In this document: one piece after another, positions 30,276 to 42,628 of the stretch | Layout of the letters: each line of letters starts with the position of its first letter | Numbering within the stretch: position 1 is the first letter of the stretch | Origin: Pseudofabraea citricarpa | Taxonomy: Eukaryota > Ascomycota > Leotiomycetes > Helotiales > Dermateaceae | Direction: 5' to 3' | DNA length: 64,000 bases | Assembly: GCA_029641185.1 (NCBI GenBank) | Contig: JAPWGK010000005.1 | Span: 620,001-684,000, forward strand | The notes under the pieces: generated by a model | What the model saw: only the letters and a program-made list of their open reading frames with translations | Databases searched by the model: none | What the model was told of the DNA's origin: nothing | Made by a program: the position numbers and the translations under genes

Positions 30276-33200
30276 AGCTGACTGACGAGGATACTCCGGC
30301 AAAGCAACAGACAGTCGAGACGATGGAGTCTAACCACGATACTAGTACCCAACCGGCACCTTTTCTTGCTGCAAATCCACCCGCAGACCCAGAGCCCACC
30401 ACGCTATCCACGAATCGGATTTCGAAAGGACGGACCAATTCCTATTCCCTTTCATCTGCTTCGAGCAATCACTCCATCACAAGTAAGAAGAGCCGACATG
30501 CAGAGCCAGGAGCCACACAAATCCACTCTGACCGAGCCAACATCTCTATGCCGCCACCGCCTGTAAGACCATTGATCAAGTCGCGAACCTCCTCTAGTGT
30601 CAGCCAGAGAACGACAACGTCGGAATATTGGAGGCAGGGAGCAAGTCCCAGTGTCGAGGAATTTGCTGTGGAAGACGTCGACACTCCCAAGCTATCTGCA
30701 GGGACAATGTCTGAAGAGATAAAGCCACATAGTCCGCTGCCTGAGTCTGCGACTCGCGCCAGAGGCTCCATGTCTGAAGCTGGAGGAAACAACAAACGGA
30801 TGTCAGTCTCCTCCATATATTCTCTCAGCTCAGCAAGAGCAGGAGGTGCGCCGAGCTCAATTGCTTCGGCCAATGGATCGGAAAATGGTACCACAGCGAG
30901 ATCTGCATCCGGGACTCTATCCCCAGCGAAAACCCTAGGCATCTCGACAGCAGAGACTTCGACAAGTGCAATATCAGTCACAACATCGTCAACCTCTCAA
31001 TTTGGTAGCCAGGGCACTACGGGTCATCAATTGACCCCTCGGGAGAGTCCAGCGCATGCTTCGGAGATCGCAAAGCGAAATGCAACGTCTAGAGGTGAGG
31101 GTGTGCCTCGGGCTCAGGCACCCCAGCGATCCAGAAGCAGAGCAAAACGAAGATTCAGTGGCAGTACTGGAGCTAGTAGCCATAGCCCAAGTAGTGAGAG
31201 AGGGATTCATATGAAGGAGGAAGCAAAGCCAGCCCCTTGGGGGGTTATTGGGGTTTGTGCATTGGATGTCAAGGCCAGAAGTAAGCCCAGTCGTAACATT
31301 CTCAATCGTCTCATATCAAAAGGAGAATTTGATGTCGTGGTCTTTGGCGACAAGGTTATTTTGGACGAAGAGGTTGAGAATTGGCCCATTTGTGATTTCC
31401 TGATCTCTTTTTACTCTGATGGCTTTCCTCTAGATAAGGCTGTTGCTTATGTCAAGGCTCGGAAACCGTTTTGCGTCAATGATGTGCCCATGCAGAAGAT
31501 CTTATGGGATCGTAGGATCTGCCTCCGAATCCTTGACCAGATCAAGGTACCCACACCTAAACGTCTTGAGGTTAATAGAGATGGCGGGCCTAGGATTCTG
31601 ACACCTGATTTGGCACGTCACCTAAAGGATACCACCGGGGTTATTCTCGAAGGTCCAGAGGATGGCACAGGCGGCCAGCTCATAGCCCCACGGAAAGTTG
31701 AACTTCTCGACGACGGAGATACTCTGAGTGTCGATGGTACCTTGTTACCAAAACCTTTTGTTGAGAAGCCAGTCAGCGGTGAAGACCACAACCTTTGTGT
31801 ATATTACCCCAAAAGCCAAGGAGGCGGTGGTCGAAAACTCTTCCGCAAAGTTGGAAATAAGAGTTCAGAATGGATAGATGATCTTGTCATCCCACGTGCA
31901 ATCACCGAGCCAGGTAGCAGTTATGTTTATGAGAAGTTCATGAGGGTCGACAATGCTGAGGACGTGAAGGCGTATACTGTTGGTCCAAACTTTTGTCACG
32001 CTGAAACTCGCAAGTCACCTGTGGTCGACGGACTCGTTAGACGCAATACTCATGGCAAGGAAATTCGTTATATCACAAGCCTCAACAAAGAGGAGACAGC
32101 AATGGCGAGCCGTATCGCCAGCAGTTTTGGTCAACGCGTTTGCGGATTTGACCTTCTACGTGCCGAAGGGAAAAGTTATGTGATCGATGTCAATGGATGG
32201 AGCTTTGTCAAAGACAATGAGGAGTACTATGATCAGTGTGCTAGAATCTTAAAGGACATGTTTATCCGAGAAAAGCAACGTCAGACAGGTGGGCCACCTG
32301 TATCCGCAGCCGAAGGACCTATCAGCCCGTCAATAACAAGGAAAGACAGTGGTCTCAAAGATAACCATAGGTCAGCTTTGCAGAACCTGCTCAACAAATC
32401 ACCTAGTATTTCTAAACTTCAGGGGATACACCATCATAACAAGCACCCAGGAGCTGCATCGCCGTCTGCTTCGACATCATCTACACCCAAAGGGTCACCG
32501 CCAGGATCTGATAAGGGCATGAAGCTGCCAAACATCCCCCCTGCGCCCCTTTTACCTCCACCAGCCGTATCATTACCTACAGGTAGCGTGCCAGCAACTG
32601 CGCCGCCCACTGTTCCATCTATTCCGGGTGCTAAATCAAGCACAGCTAGTGAAATGCTACCACCACCTGCGCCGAAACATACTTGGAAGTTGAAAGGCAT
32701 GGTAGCTGTAATCCGTCACGCTGATCGGACACCTAAACAGAAGTACAAGTTTACTTTCCACACCAAACCTTTCATCGAACTGCTCAAGGGACACCAAGAA
32801 GAAGTGCTATTAACAGGCGAGGCTGCACTTGATAGTGTAATGGTCGCCGTTGATATGGCGATCCGAGAAGATGTGGAAGACCGCGAGAAACTGAGGACTT
32901 TAAGGAATGTGCTAGCAAAGAAGGGCGGATGGGCTGGCACCAAAGTTCAAATCAAGCCTATGTTTCGTAAAAGGAAGCCAGAAGAACTTCTGAAAGACCC
33001 GCTAAATCCAGATACAACCAGTACGTCTACCAGCGAGTCTCCTGTTCCTGCATCGCCTGTCCCGGCAGAATCAGAAGACAAACCCCAGCGGCCGGAGATA
33101 TCGACGATTCAGAATACAGACGACACGAATTCTGAAGGCAAGCCAGGAAGAAGCGCTACCCGAAGTGATTCAATTTCCGGCGTCACACTGTCTAGAATAA

Positions 33201-35166
33201 CAGCTGCAGAAAACAGTCTCGTGCTCGACAAGTTACAACTGATTGTAAAATGGGGTGGTGAACCAACCCATTCAGCAAGATACCAAGCTCAAGAGCTAGG
33301 AGAAAACATGCGCAATGATCTTATGTTGATGAATAGAGAAGTTCTGGACGAAGTTCATGTTTTCAGCAGTTCTGAAAGACGTGTCACTGCTAGCGCACAA
33401 ATATGGGCATCTTCATTCACTGATCAGAAGGATCTGCCAACTGACTTTATCACCATTAGAAAGGATCTGCTAGATGATTCCAATGCTGCTAAAGATGAAA
33501 TGGACAAGGTTAAGAAGAAGTTAAAAACTTTACTACGCCAAGGCAACGAAGCACCCCCGCAATTCGCGTGGCCTGCAAACATGCCAGAGCCATCCATTGT
33601 TCAGAAATATGTTGTACAATTAATGAAGTTTCACCGAAGAGTTATGCGCCATAATTATGGGAAGCTCTATGGAGGTGCGTCTTCCTCGCTTAATGCAATT
33701 GCAAACCCAAGCGACAAACAGTCTCTGAAATCAGGTTCAGTTGAGTCAACATCTTCCATGGCATCAGCCATGTCGCAAGCCACTGCAACCAGTAGTATCC
33801 AAGCACGATGGTGCTGCGGTGAGGATGCTGAGTTGTTTAAAGAACGTTGGGAGAAGTTGTTTGCAGAGTTCTGCGATGGAGAGAAAGTCGACCCGAGCAA
33901 GATCTCAGAACTTTATGACACCATGAAGTTTGATGCACTTCATAACCGACAATTTCTAGAATGGGTTTTTACTCCAAGCAAGAGTATCTTGGAAGAGGAG
34001 GAAGAAGCGATATTGATGGAGTCCAAGGCGCCTGAGAAGGAGAAAGATAAGGACAAAGACAAGGAAAAGGAGAAGATTAAAGACAAGGAGAAGGAGAACC
34101 TTAAGTCTAAAGACAACGATGCCAAAGTAGACAAGGGACAAACTGCACCTTTGGAAAAAACGGAGACCAACAAGAGTCTCCATCGTCGTATGTTTCGACG
34201 CAAGTCTATGATGGCTGGAGGAAGGACAGCGAGCGAGGAGGTACCAGAGCAGGTAAGTCAGCATATTTCCCCATCTTTTAAATCATTGCTGACCAGTGTA
34301 GTATTTCCGCTTGTTCACTGGAAGCAGCCAGACCAAAGCCAAGACGGATGTTAGACTCGAGAAATTGCGAGAACTTTACAAGCATGCAAAAATACTATTT
34401 GACTTTATTTGTCCACAGGAGTATGGTATTATGGACAGTGAGAAGCTCGAAATCGGTCTTTTGACATCATTACCGCTTCTAAAGGTATGTCAGATTTCTG
34501 GTAACCGTGTTCAAGATCTAACAGATGCAGGAAATTGTACAAGACCTTGAAGAAATGCAAGCGTCTGATGAAGCCAAATCATTCTTTTACTTCACCAAGG
34601 AGTCGCACATCTATACTCTGCTCAACTGTATACTTGAAGGGGGGATCGATACCAAGATCAAAAGAAGCGCCATCCCAGAGTTGGATTACCTTTCCCAGAT
34701 TTGCTTTGAGCTTTATGAGTCGGAAAACAAAACTCCTCCTGACGCACCACCGACCGATGTTGCAACATATGCGTATAGCATTCGAATTACAATAAGCCCA
34801 GGTTGCCACACCTTCGATCCTTTGGACGTTCAACTCGACAGCAAGCACTGTATCAGCTGTGCTCCAAAGCGCAGCCTCACAGCCCATGGTGATTGGAAGG
34901 AAATTATTGACACGTTGAGAGCCAAATTCCATCAGTAAGATTGTATCATTCGCGAGTGATTGATTATTAACTAACCTTGTTACAGGGTCAAATTGCCAAA
35001 GAGCTTCCTTGCAGTCAATTTATCAGAATCGCATACATTCCACAAGAAAGAAGATCTGGAAGATGTCAAAGAGGGCGCACTCTCGATCGCGGATTTGTCA
35101 ACGAGAAAGGCCGATGTATCCCCGATACCGACAGACGAGGAAGCAGCACGGAATCAAGAACTGTGA
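30272..35166 (+). CDS. vip1: Vip1/Asp1 (PPIP5K) inositol hexakisphosphate and IP7 kinase
   Basis: Exons 30272-34252, 34302-34484, 34531-34934, 34986-35166; 1582 residues. About 320 low-complexity Ser/Thr-rich residues precede the ATP-grasp kinase domain ([81 protein letters not shown]). A Pro/Ser linker leads to the histidine-acid-phosphatase-like domain starting [18 protein letters not shown] (R815) and continuing with [15 protein letters not shown] Lys/Asp/Glu-rich insert lies near residues 1255-1290. The kinase adds the 1-beta-phosphate to IP6/IP7, and the phosphatase-like half opposes this. Inositol pyrophosphates signal phosphate status and growth polarity, and the protein is cytosolic. 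Longer than yeast Vip1 (1146 aa) through its N-terminal tail and linkers. The uORF at 30267 probably limits its translation. Confidence 0.95.
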
Positions 35167-36260
35167 GGCCGAAATCGGTCACACAGCGCAGCAGTGACTG
35201 TGAGCGGTGTGCAAGTGTGCAAGAACATGGTTAAGTATGCATCATAACCCAGAGCATCTTGGAACACACCGCCTATCCTTAAGTACCTATCAATCCAGCC
35301 TTGGCAAGGTTTTCTGGGAGTGAAGTTGAAAGGGATGGAGATAACTGATGTATCGTTTTTTGACTTTTTTTTCTGTTTGGGACTGCGGTGCAGGTAATGT
35401 GATGGATTCCCCTCCGTTCGTCTGATGCATATGCGTGTGGGTACGCACGTACGTACATGCGTAGCCTCATGTCAATGGCAGCGGAAACGGAAAGGGAAAT
35501 TCTTAGACATGTGGTCGCTATTGGTCGACTGACCACTCGCGGTCGAGTACCCGGACTACTGTATTTGGCCTTGCACATGGACTCGGACTCGTTTTGGGTC
35601 AGAAGCAGACGCAGAGGCAGAAACAGCAGCGACAGGAAGACAACAACAGAGCTAGAAATTAGACTAGAAGAGAGAAAAACAAACAGCACATCAAGCAATT
35701 GATTGGTTTATCTATTCACCCATCCACCCATGCATGGCATCCATGGCATAGAACGAGTGAATGAATGGTTGAATGTTTATTAGATCGGTCGGTTCTTCCT
35801 CCCCTGCTGTGTGTGCCCTATGAGAATATCCATACCTCCCCCTCTCTCGTCTTCTCTGTCTCGTTGAGCCCATAGGCAGTGTCACTCCCTCCAGCACCTG
35901 ACCTACATTGGCGGGCATATCGCATGCTGTCTATCTCCAGCCGGCAGGTATGGTATGCTGGGGAAGAGAACTCGATAGATAACCTTCCTTGTCCTCCTTT
36001 ATCCCATCCCATCCCATCCTGGCCCGTGGCCCGATCTAAGCTTTCTTGAACGCCAGTACTGGCTGGCATTCTGTCCCTGACTCCCTGCTCGTCTGTCGAG
36101 TTCTCAACCCGGTCTTGTCTTGGGTTGCGAGTTGGCGCGGGACGAGATATCAGCAAGGTGCAGAGTCAAGCACGGCGAAGGTAGGAGGAGAGAGAGGTGG
36201 ACAGGAGAGAAACGAGACAACATCAGAGACGAATTAGTGAGACTTTTTCATGAAGCCCCG

Positions 36261-36296
36261 CTCTTGCTCTTGCTCTTGCTCTTGCTCTTGTTCTTG
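36261..36296. repeat. (CTCTTG)6 array
   Basis: Five perfect hexamers and one TTCTTG variant. Confidence 0.9.
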
Positions 36297-36344
36297 GGAT
36301 CTTGGGTCTTGGTTGTTGAGCTCTAGTCCCATTGTGAATTCAGG

Positions 36345-36403
36345 ATATATCATATCATATCATATCTGTCTGTCTGGCTGTCTGTCTGGCTGTTGGTCAG
36401 GAC
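36345..36403. repeat. (ATATC)n followed by TGTCTGTCTGGC repeats
   Basis: About four ATATC pentamers run into two copies of a 12-nt TGTC-based unit. Confidence 0.8.
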
Positions 36404-36500
36404 GGGTCTGGCGATGCAGCTCTTGTTAGCCTTCTTTGCTATGAAAGCACGAATATATGAATCATTGTTTACTTATGTGTCATGCAAGGGAGTGGGAGTG

Positions 36501-36537
36501 TAGGTCAAAGTAGGTCAAGGTAGGTCAAGGTAGGTAG
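36501..36537. repeat. Four-copy 10-nt repeat TAGGTCAAGG
   Basis: Near-perfect tandem units, the last truncated; further GGTAG follows. Confidence 0.8.
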
Positions 36538-39061
36538 ACAGTTAACTTTGCATGTATTTGAGTATTTAAGTATGTATGTCAGTATGTGATATAAATCATG
36601 TAGATAGAGGTAGATAATGGGGCCAGGCGGAGTGCTCTCCTCTCCCTAAGACCTGAGATGATTGTTCATTCCTCCGTCGTCGCGGAGGATGATCAGGCTA
36701 GTAATCTATTGGTGGCCGATGCTGTTTCTAGCTACCTGCTTACCATGTGTTTATTTATCCAATTGTTAAGTACTGAGCTAATTTGATAGAAAAGGAGCTT
36801 TTGTTGACCCAGGAAAATATTCCGTGATTCCGTGAATGAGAAATTACCTGGGGGATGGGTCTTCAAGTTCAGACATGTCCTTATTTCCCTGCTTGCAGTC
36901 CTCTCGATCTGAGGTTGAACGTGTCAGGGAGTCCGACTTAGTAAATCACTTAAGGTCTGGCATGTTTCCTCTTTATCCTCTAATCCGGCCATGCAACTCA
37001 CTTCCCCCGGCGGTCTTCCTTTTTTCTTTTTTTCTTCCGTATCTAGGTTCGAGTGCAGTGCGTTGAGAGTGAGACCCTCCTCCCCAGTTCCTTTCTTTCC
37101 CTCTCTTGCGGTCTCGCGAGCTACGGGATACGGTAGGTTCATGATCTGTGTCATATCGTAATCTGCCTAGGCAGTGCAGATGATGTGATGGGGTTGGACC
37201 CATAGGGAGACTCAGCTCTGCTAGGCTGCAGTGCATGTTCAACAGTTCAATGTAGCATCGTATCACGGGTGCATGATGGGATGTCCTCGTCTCCAGTATC
37301 ATGGATGCATGGCATCTTCGCATCTTCGCATATTGCCGCCCCGTATCCTTTCTGCCTGCTTGACCGTTCAGCGATCAATGGCGATGCTCATCTCTCTCTC
37401 GTCTCGGTGGGTCCAGCCGATGATCAATCATGTGAGCACTCAGCACACGAAGTCTACGTATCCTTTGGCCGTGGCAGCTGTAGCCGGACTCGAGTCCACT
37501 CCAAACGTCAGGCAGGTGGGATTTGGGGGTTTTAGCCTGTCCTGTCAGCGGTGCAATGATTTTCTGGCTATACCGGGTCGCCATGTGGAAATTTGGAAGG
37601 GGCTGACAGTAGATTGGGAGTGTGGAGCGTGGAATAAGAAGATTGTTCTTTTTTGTTCTCGCGTGACGTGCGACATGGGCACGATACATGTACACTTATA
37701 CGATACGATCAGGACTGCTGAGCCGCTGAAATGCGATGCAATGCTATGTTTGAAATCTTAGCGACGAGACTCCTCATCTGGCCTGTCATCTTGTCAACTC
37801 GTCAATTCGGCTGCTGGACATTGTCTGCCTGTTTGACCTTCGTTCTGAACTCTGTCCATGGCGGCCGTCGAATGGCTTTCTGCGCATCCGCGACGGCGGC
37901 CTATGACGTGCGGCATGTTTGAGATCTCAAGATGGGAAAATATGATACATCACCCCAAATCCGATTTCTTTTTTGTGAGGGCTAAATTTTCGAAGTGTCG
38001 GTTGGCTGTCCTCGAGCCTCTGAAACCCGGTAAAAGTTCAGACATCTTCCTGTTATTTCTTCTTCGCTGAATGCGACTGCGGATGAGCTGAGTGAGCATG
38101 CTGAAAGGGGCAATTGGCCGTCCCGTGATGTGATGTAGCATGTACTTTTCGTCACGTCTCGTCGTTTGGATTTCCAGAACAACCAATGGCCGCGCGCTCC
38201 CTTTCGCGTGCCTTCGCTCAAGGGGGTGGTGGTGGTGGTGGTGCTGCGAATCCCAAATGAATGGTTCACCGTTGGGGTTGGCTGCTGGCGCCTCGGGGAT
38301 TTTCTGCTTGTGAGGGGAGCGCTCAAGGGGGGCCCAGGTCAAGCGACGGACCAGCTCGCAGGCTAAACGGACAAGGGGTTCTTCTTTGGGAGAGTCGTGC
38401 ATTAGCGGCAGTTTTGATTTGATTTGCTGGGATTTTGGCAACAAGGGCCATAGATTTCTTTTGGCTCTCTGACTGGCAGCTGCGAAGACCAGCCCCAAGA
38501 TTGTTGTCAGCCGCCGAGATTGGCTCGCCGGCCAGGACGAACAAGAGTGACAGACTCAAGTCTCAAGGGTCGCCGAAGGAGAATGCGATGGTCTGATAGA
38601 TAAGCAGAGCATGTTTGCCAAAGGAACCCGCGGGGTCTCTTCTCGATTCGACTGCACCTACTGCTGCTAGGGCTTACTCTAACACTCATCCGCATAAAGG
38701 CTAAATCTCAGCGGCCTGAAGGAGCCAAGTAACAGGAGGTCATAATAGAAAGCCGTATGGCGGAAACCGGTAGTTTCGTTGAAACTGGAGGATTGATCCC
38801 CTTTGCAATCAGTGCATGCGGGATGGCTGAGGCCCGCCCAGCGAGGCGTCGACTTGTCTGTCTCCTAATCCCAACTCTGCACCCCGAGAGATGTCGCGGT
38901 GCGGCGTGAAGAGATCCACGGACCGCGATGGAGCCCGTAAGATCCTACGATCATTGGAAACCACGGGAGAGTGGGATCCTAATCGTCGAATCCACTCTCA
39001 TTACCGACTGTTGAGTCCCGGTAGGGTGGATAGGGTCATGCAACGCTGCTGAAGCCTCATG

Positions 39062-39149
39062 TGATGCTGATGCTGATGTTGATGTTGATGTTGATGTGCT
39101 GCTGCTTCTGCTGCTGATGCCGATGATGATTGTGATGGTGATGATGAAT
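39062..39149. repeat. GATGCT/GATGTT trinucleotide-type tract
   Basis: Imperfect array of GAT, GCT and GTT triplets over about 88 bp. Confidence 0.75.
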
Positions 39150-39633
39150 GCGAGGCTTCGGTGAGGGGGCTATGTATTCGTGAGGCCTTTGGTACCCAAT
39201 CTCGAGCATTTGACTCACAATGCGATGTCACCCGGACACGATGCTATGGCTGCCCTGGCTGTTGTCGCTTGGTCGAATTGGGTATCCCATTCACCCACAG
39301 GGCGTCATGAGCGCTGAGCAGCGAGCGAGCCAGGACGGGGAGATGATGTAGCAGCTCAGTTGCAACTTGCACGTCGGACGCTGAGCCGGGGGAGGAGTTA
39401 GGCCCCTCTCGAAGCCGCTGCATCCTCGAAATGCCACGCACCGTGCCACGAGCAGACGCCCCCAAAAATACCATCCCTACACGATGCGCGGACGCTGGCA
39501 CATCACTGCTCCCTTTGGCTGCCCCAAGATCAAAGGGCTGAATCATCAACGAGGCCGTTTCGCAATGAGCACACTGGCCGACAAACAAAGTGCAGTGCAG
39601 TGACTCGATCGCTCGACCCCTCCCCTCCGGGTT

Positions 39634-39678
39634 CTCTGGCACTCTGGCACTCTGGCACTCTGGCACTCTGGCACTCTG
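39634..39678. repeat. 10-nt repeat TCTGGCACTC, about 4.5 copies
   Basis: Perfect tandem units; in one minus-strand frame they read as a CQSARVPE-like peptide repeat, which is incidental. Confidence 0.9.
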
Positions 39679-40090
39679 CCTTGAATTCCTTTGGGATCCT
39701 GGGTCGTACTTCCTGTGCATCTGACCAGCCCTGACCCAGCATCATACAGAACAAGAGGGAGGGCCCGCGGAAGCACAATGCCGGGGACATGGGCTGGGCC
39801 AGTGCAGGCTGCGCTGCCAGCACCAGGCTCGTCGCCATCGGGACTTTTGGTCGGTCTTCTTCTCATAGGGACCAGCAGAGCCCAAAAAAGCAAAACTTTG
39901 ACATCTGGCAGCTGCGCCCTGACGGTCTCTCTCGCGTGTGTGCCTGGTCCTGGTCCTTGTCGTGGTCTTGGTTCTGGTCTTGGTGCTGGTCCTGCTCCTC
40001 TACTCTGTGCTTGTACTTGTGCTTGTGCTCGTGCTTGTGACTGTGACTGTGTTTGTGCTTGTGTCTATTGTGCCTGTGCTTTGTGTGATG

Positions 40091-40236
40091 GTTGGAGATG
40101 GGTTGGAGATGGGTTGGAGGATGTGTTACTGTACTTGTGTTGGTGGTTCGAGGTATGTCGATGGCGATGGCGATGGCAATTGGCTGTCCCGGTATGGGAT
40201 TGTCTTCCGGTGAGTGGTGAGTGGTGAGTGGTGAGT
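40091..40236. repeat. Two arrays: 11-nt GTTGGAGATGG x3 and 7-nt GGTGAGT x4
   Basis: The first array is 40091-40122 and the second 40209-40236; both are on the G/T-rich strand. Confidence 0.85.
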
Positions 40237-40449
40237 GATGGATGTTTTGGTGTCTGTCTGCATCAGTGCATGTACAGTACAGTCCAGTACAGCATGTATG
40301 CATCAGTGTATCGTTGGATCACAGACCCAGTTCAACGGTTTGCAGTGTGATAGCCCTGCAAAGGCGATCAGACACCTCCAGCGTCCCCTGTCTAGCTTAC
40401 GCCTAGGCGGTCTAGCCTCTGTTATGACTGCCACCAACTCCACCGACTC

Positions 40450-40574
40450 TTCCAGGGCACTTCCAGGGCACTTCCAGGGCACTTCCAGGGCCTGTAGCGG
40501 GTGTACAGTGCAGTATAGTGCAGTACAGTCACTACAGCAGAGTACAGTAGAGTACATTACAGTACAGTACAGTC
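40450..40574. repeat. 11-nt TTCCAGGGCAC x4 and AGTAC-type pentamers
   Basis: The 11-mer array spans 40450-40492. From 40503 to 40574 the DNA is built of ACAGT/AGTAC pentamers. Confidence 0.85.
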
Positions 40575-40637
40575 CCAAGCCAACTCCCAGGTACCTACCT
40601 ACACTACGGTACTATGCCTACCAACTGCCTACTAACG

Positions 40638-40718
40638 CCCTCTACCCTCTACCCTCTACCCTCTACCCTCTACCCTCTACCTCCACCTCCACCCTCCACC
40701 CTCCACCCTCCATCCTCC
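40638..40718. repeat. 7-nt CTCTACC array passing into CTCCACC
   Basis: About six CTCTACC copies are followed by four or five CTCCACC copies, an example of unit drift in one array. Confidence 0.9.
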
Positions 40719-40920
40719 ACCAACATCATCCACCAACACCCTCTCCCACCCTCTACAACCACCCACTACCCACTCACTACCCACCACCACCACCCACCAC
40801 CCACTCTCACCCCTCTCTTGCCCCCCCCCCTCCTCCCCATCTTCCCTACTGTATTTCCCCCCCTCTCAAGCCCCAAGCGAGCCGACCGAACCATGGCTCA
40901 GGCCGGAGGGAACTCAATCA

Positions 40921-41002
40921 CTACTCTACTCTACTCTACTCTACTGTACTGTACTGTATTATTATTGTCCCACCAGCACCAGCTCCAGCTCCAGCTCCAG
41001 CT
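40921..41002. repeat. (CTACT)n and (CTCCAG)n arrays
   Basis: CTACT pentamers with CTGTA variants fill 40921-40959; CTCCAG hexamers fill 40979-41002. Confidence 0.9.
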
Positions 41003-41235
41003 AAATGAAGCACGGCCGTTCAGCCCCCGCGAGAGGTTAAGTGCAAAAGTGTAATAAACGGTCACAACACAACTCACCCAGAACAAGGGATCCGGCTTCC
41101 GCAGCCATCATCCACGCAAGCTATGTCATTATCTGGCTTTGTTACCTTTTGCTTCTTGTCTCCTTCCTTCTCCTCGTCTCTCCCTCCTCTCTCTCTCTCT
41201 CTACACTTTGCCTCCCACCTCACTTCCTGCAATTA

Positions 41236-41329
41236 TACCCTACCCTACCCTACCCTACCCTACTAAAGGACTGCTCCGAGCTCTCTCATCGTCATCATCC
41301 ATCACCCATCACCCATCACCATCATCATA
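41236..41329. repeat. (TACCC)n and (ATCACCC)n arrays
   Basis: TACCC pentamers fill 41236-41263; ATCACCC heptamers and CAT triplets fill 41300-41329. Confidence 0.9.
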
Positions 41330-42352
41330 TCTGTTACTCACGCCCACGTCACTCTTCTCACTACCACCCACACACGCCCGAGGTCGGTCAGGCCTGCCGT
41401 GGCCAACCCTCCCACCTCCCCCCTCCCCCCAGCCAAACATAGCCAACTGGAGATGCTCACTCCCATCTCATCTTAACATTTGACGACGGGTCATTTACAA
41501 GGCTCGGGAGCTGGCCACAAAGCAAAACGAAAAGCTATCAAACACCCCAAGTCCACTCACCGTCTCTCCTGCCGGTACATACCCATGCAGCAATCTCCTG
41601 ACTTGGCTCCCAAAGATCCCCCTCCGTCATCAGATACATCCTAGCCCGGCGAATCGGCTGCTTCCTCGAGCGGTCCCTTCGAGGCGGAAGCTCGCTCTGG
41701 GACCCCGAGGAAAAGGAAATCCCAGCGGGAGATTGGGTGACTATCATTCATTCTTCTGGGAATTTGCCTTTGCGGGGCCAGACCAGGCCATAGAGGTCGT
41801 GCACTGAACATTGAACCATCACCTCAAGCTCTCCAAACTCCAGACATAAAGTAGCCATGTTTCTGTGCAATTCATCATCCTACCCCGCTGTTATCACCAT
41901 CATCGCCTGAGAAAATCCACGGACTGGCTGACTGACTTACTCCCTCGCCAAGCACATCCACAACAGCTGTTTGTGAGAGCCAAAACCTGAGGATCACTAC
42001 ATCCCGAGAGGAGGAAAAAGAGGGACCGGATAGAGAACGATAGGATCTTGGCCCGTCCAGGTACCTGCATTGCGTGCATCTTCCCTTGGTTGGGTCCTGG
42101 GCCTTGACAGAGGTTGATCATCTGGTATTTTGGTACAGCTTCCCGGGGAAGAGACGCTGGTCTGTCCCGCCCTGATCACCGGCGGCCCCGTCGCCTTGTC
42201 TTTGTTTTTTTTCTCAGCAGCAAACTTTACACGAGTACAACGAGCTCTTGAGCCACGAGGCGGATCTGACACCGTTTACCAGCTGAAATCGGCACAGCGA
42301 CGGGGGTGTTGTCGACTTGCTTGCTTGTTGGGCTCGTTCCGTGCTCGCCTGA

Positions 42353-42358
42353 TATAAG
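42353..42358 (+). promoter_or_regulatory. TATA box of the 54-residue protein gene
   Basis: TATAAG in GCCTGATATAAGAGCACAC, followed by a pyrimidine-rich leader with (ACC)7 at 42401-42423. Start to ATG is about 275 nt including the leader intron. Confidence 0.6.
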
Positions 42359-42553
42359 AGCACACAGTCTCTCCTCTCCCTCCCCCCATCAACTTCTTCT
42401 ACCACCACCACCACCACCACCACCTTCATCCTTCACATCTAAACCACCTTCAACTCTCCAACTCCCCCCTCTACCAATTACCTCGTTACATCATACCATT
42501 CAACGACTTCACGTCGCCTTCCAATTCACTTCCAACCAAGTTCCCAAAGTCGA

Positions 42554-42610
42554 GTAAGTGCACGTCGTTTAGATCTCCCGCGTTTCCAAGCCAGCCTCTA
42601 ACGATATCAG
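42554..42610 (+). other. Predicted 5'UTR intron
   Basis: GTAAGT donor at 42554, CTAAC branch site at 42598-42602, CAG acceptor ending at 42610, 18 nt before the ATG. Length 57 nt, as for other introns here. It removes no coding sequence. Confidence 0.65.
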
Positions 42611-42628
42611 CAACCCCAACCAGTCACA

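Larger units (their letters stand above)
35167..42352. other. Gene desert rich in short tandem repeats
   Basis: About 7.2 kb with no gene I can support. Open frames up to 178 codons occur, but they translate repeats (for example PECQSARV units) and lack ATG-to-stop coherence or splice logic. The DNA alternates between G/T-rich and C/A/T-rich tracts. The individual arrays are listed separately. It could hold a long upstream regulatory region, a non-coding RNA or untranslated leaders. Confidence 0.6.

Noticed and set aside
41236..41263. TACCC array as an interstitial telomere
   Set aside because: The common fungal telomere unit is TTAGGG; TACCC/GGGTA repeats differ, are only about 28 bp long, and sit among unrelated arrays.
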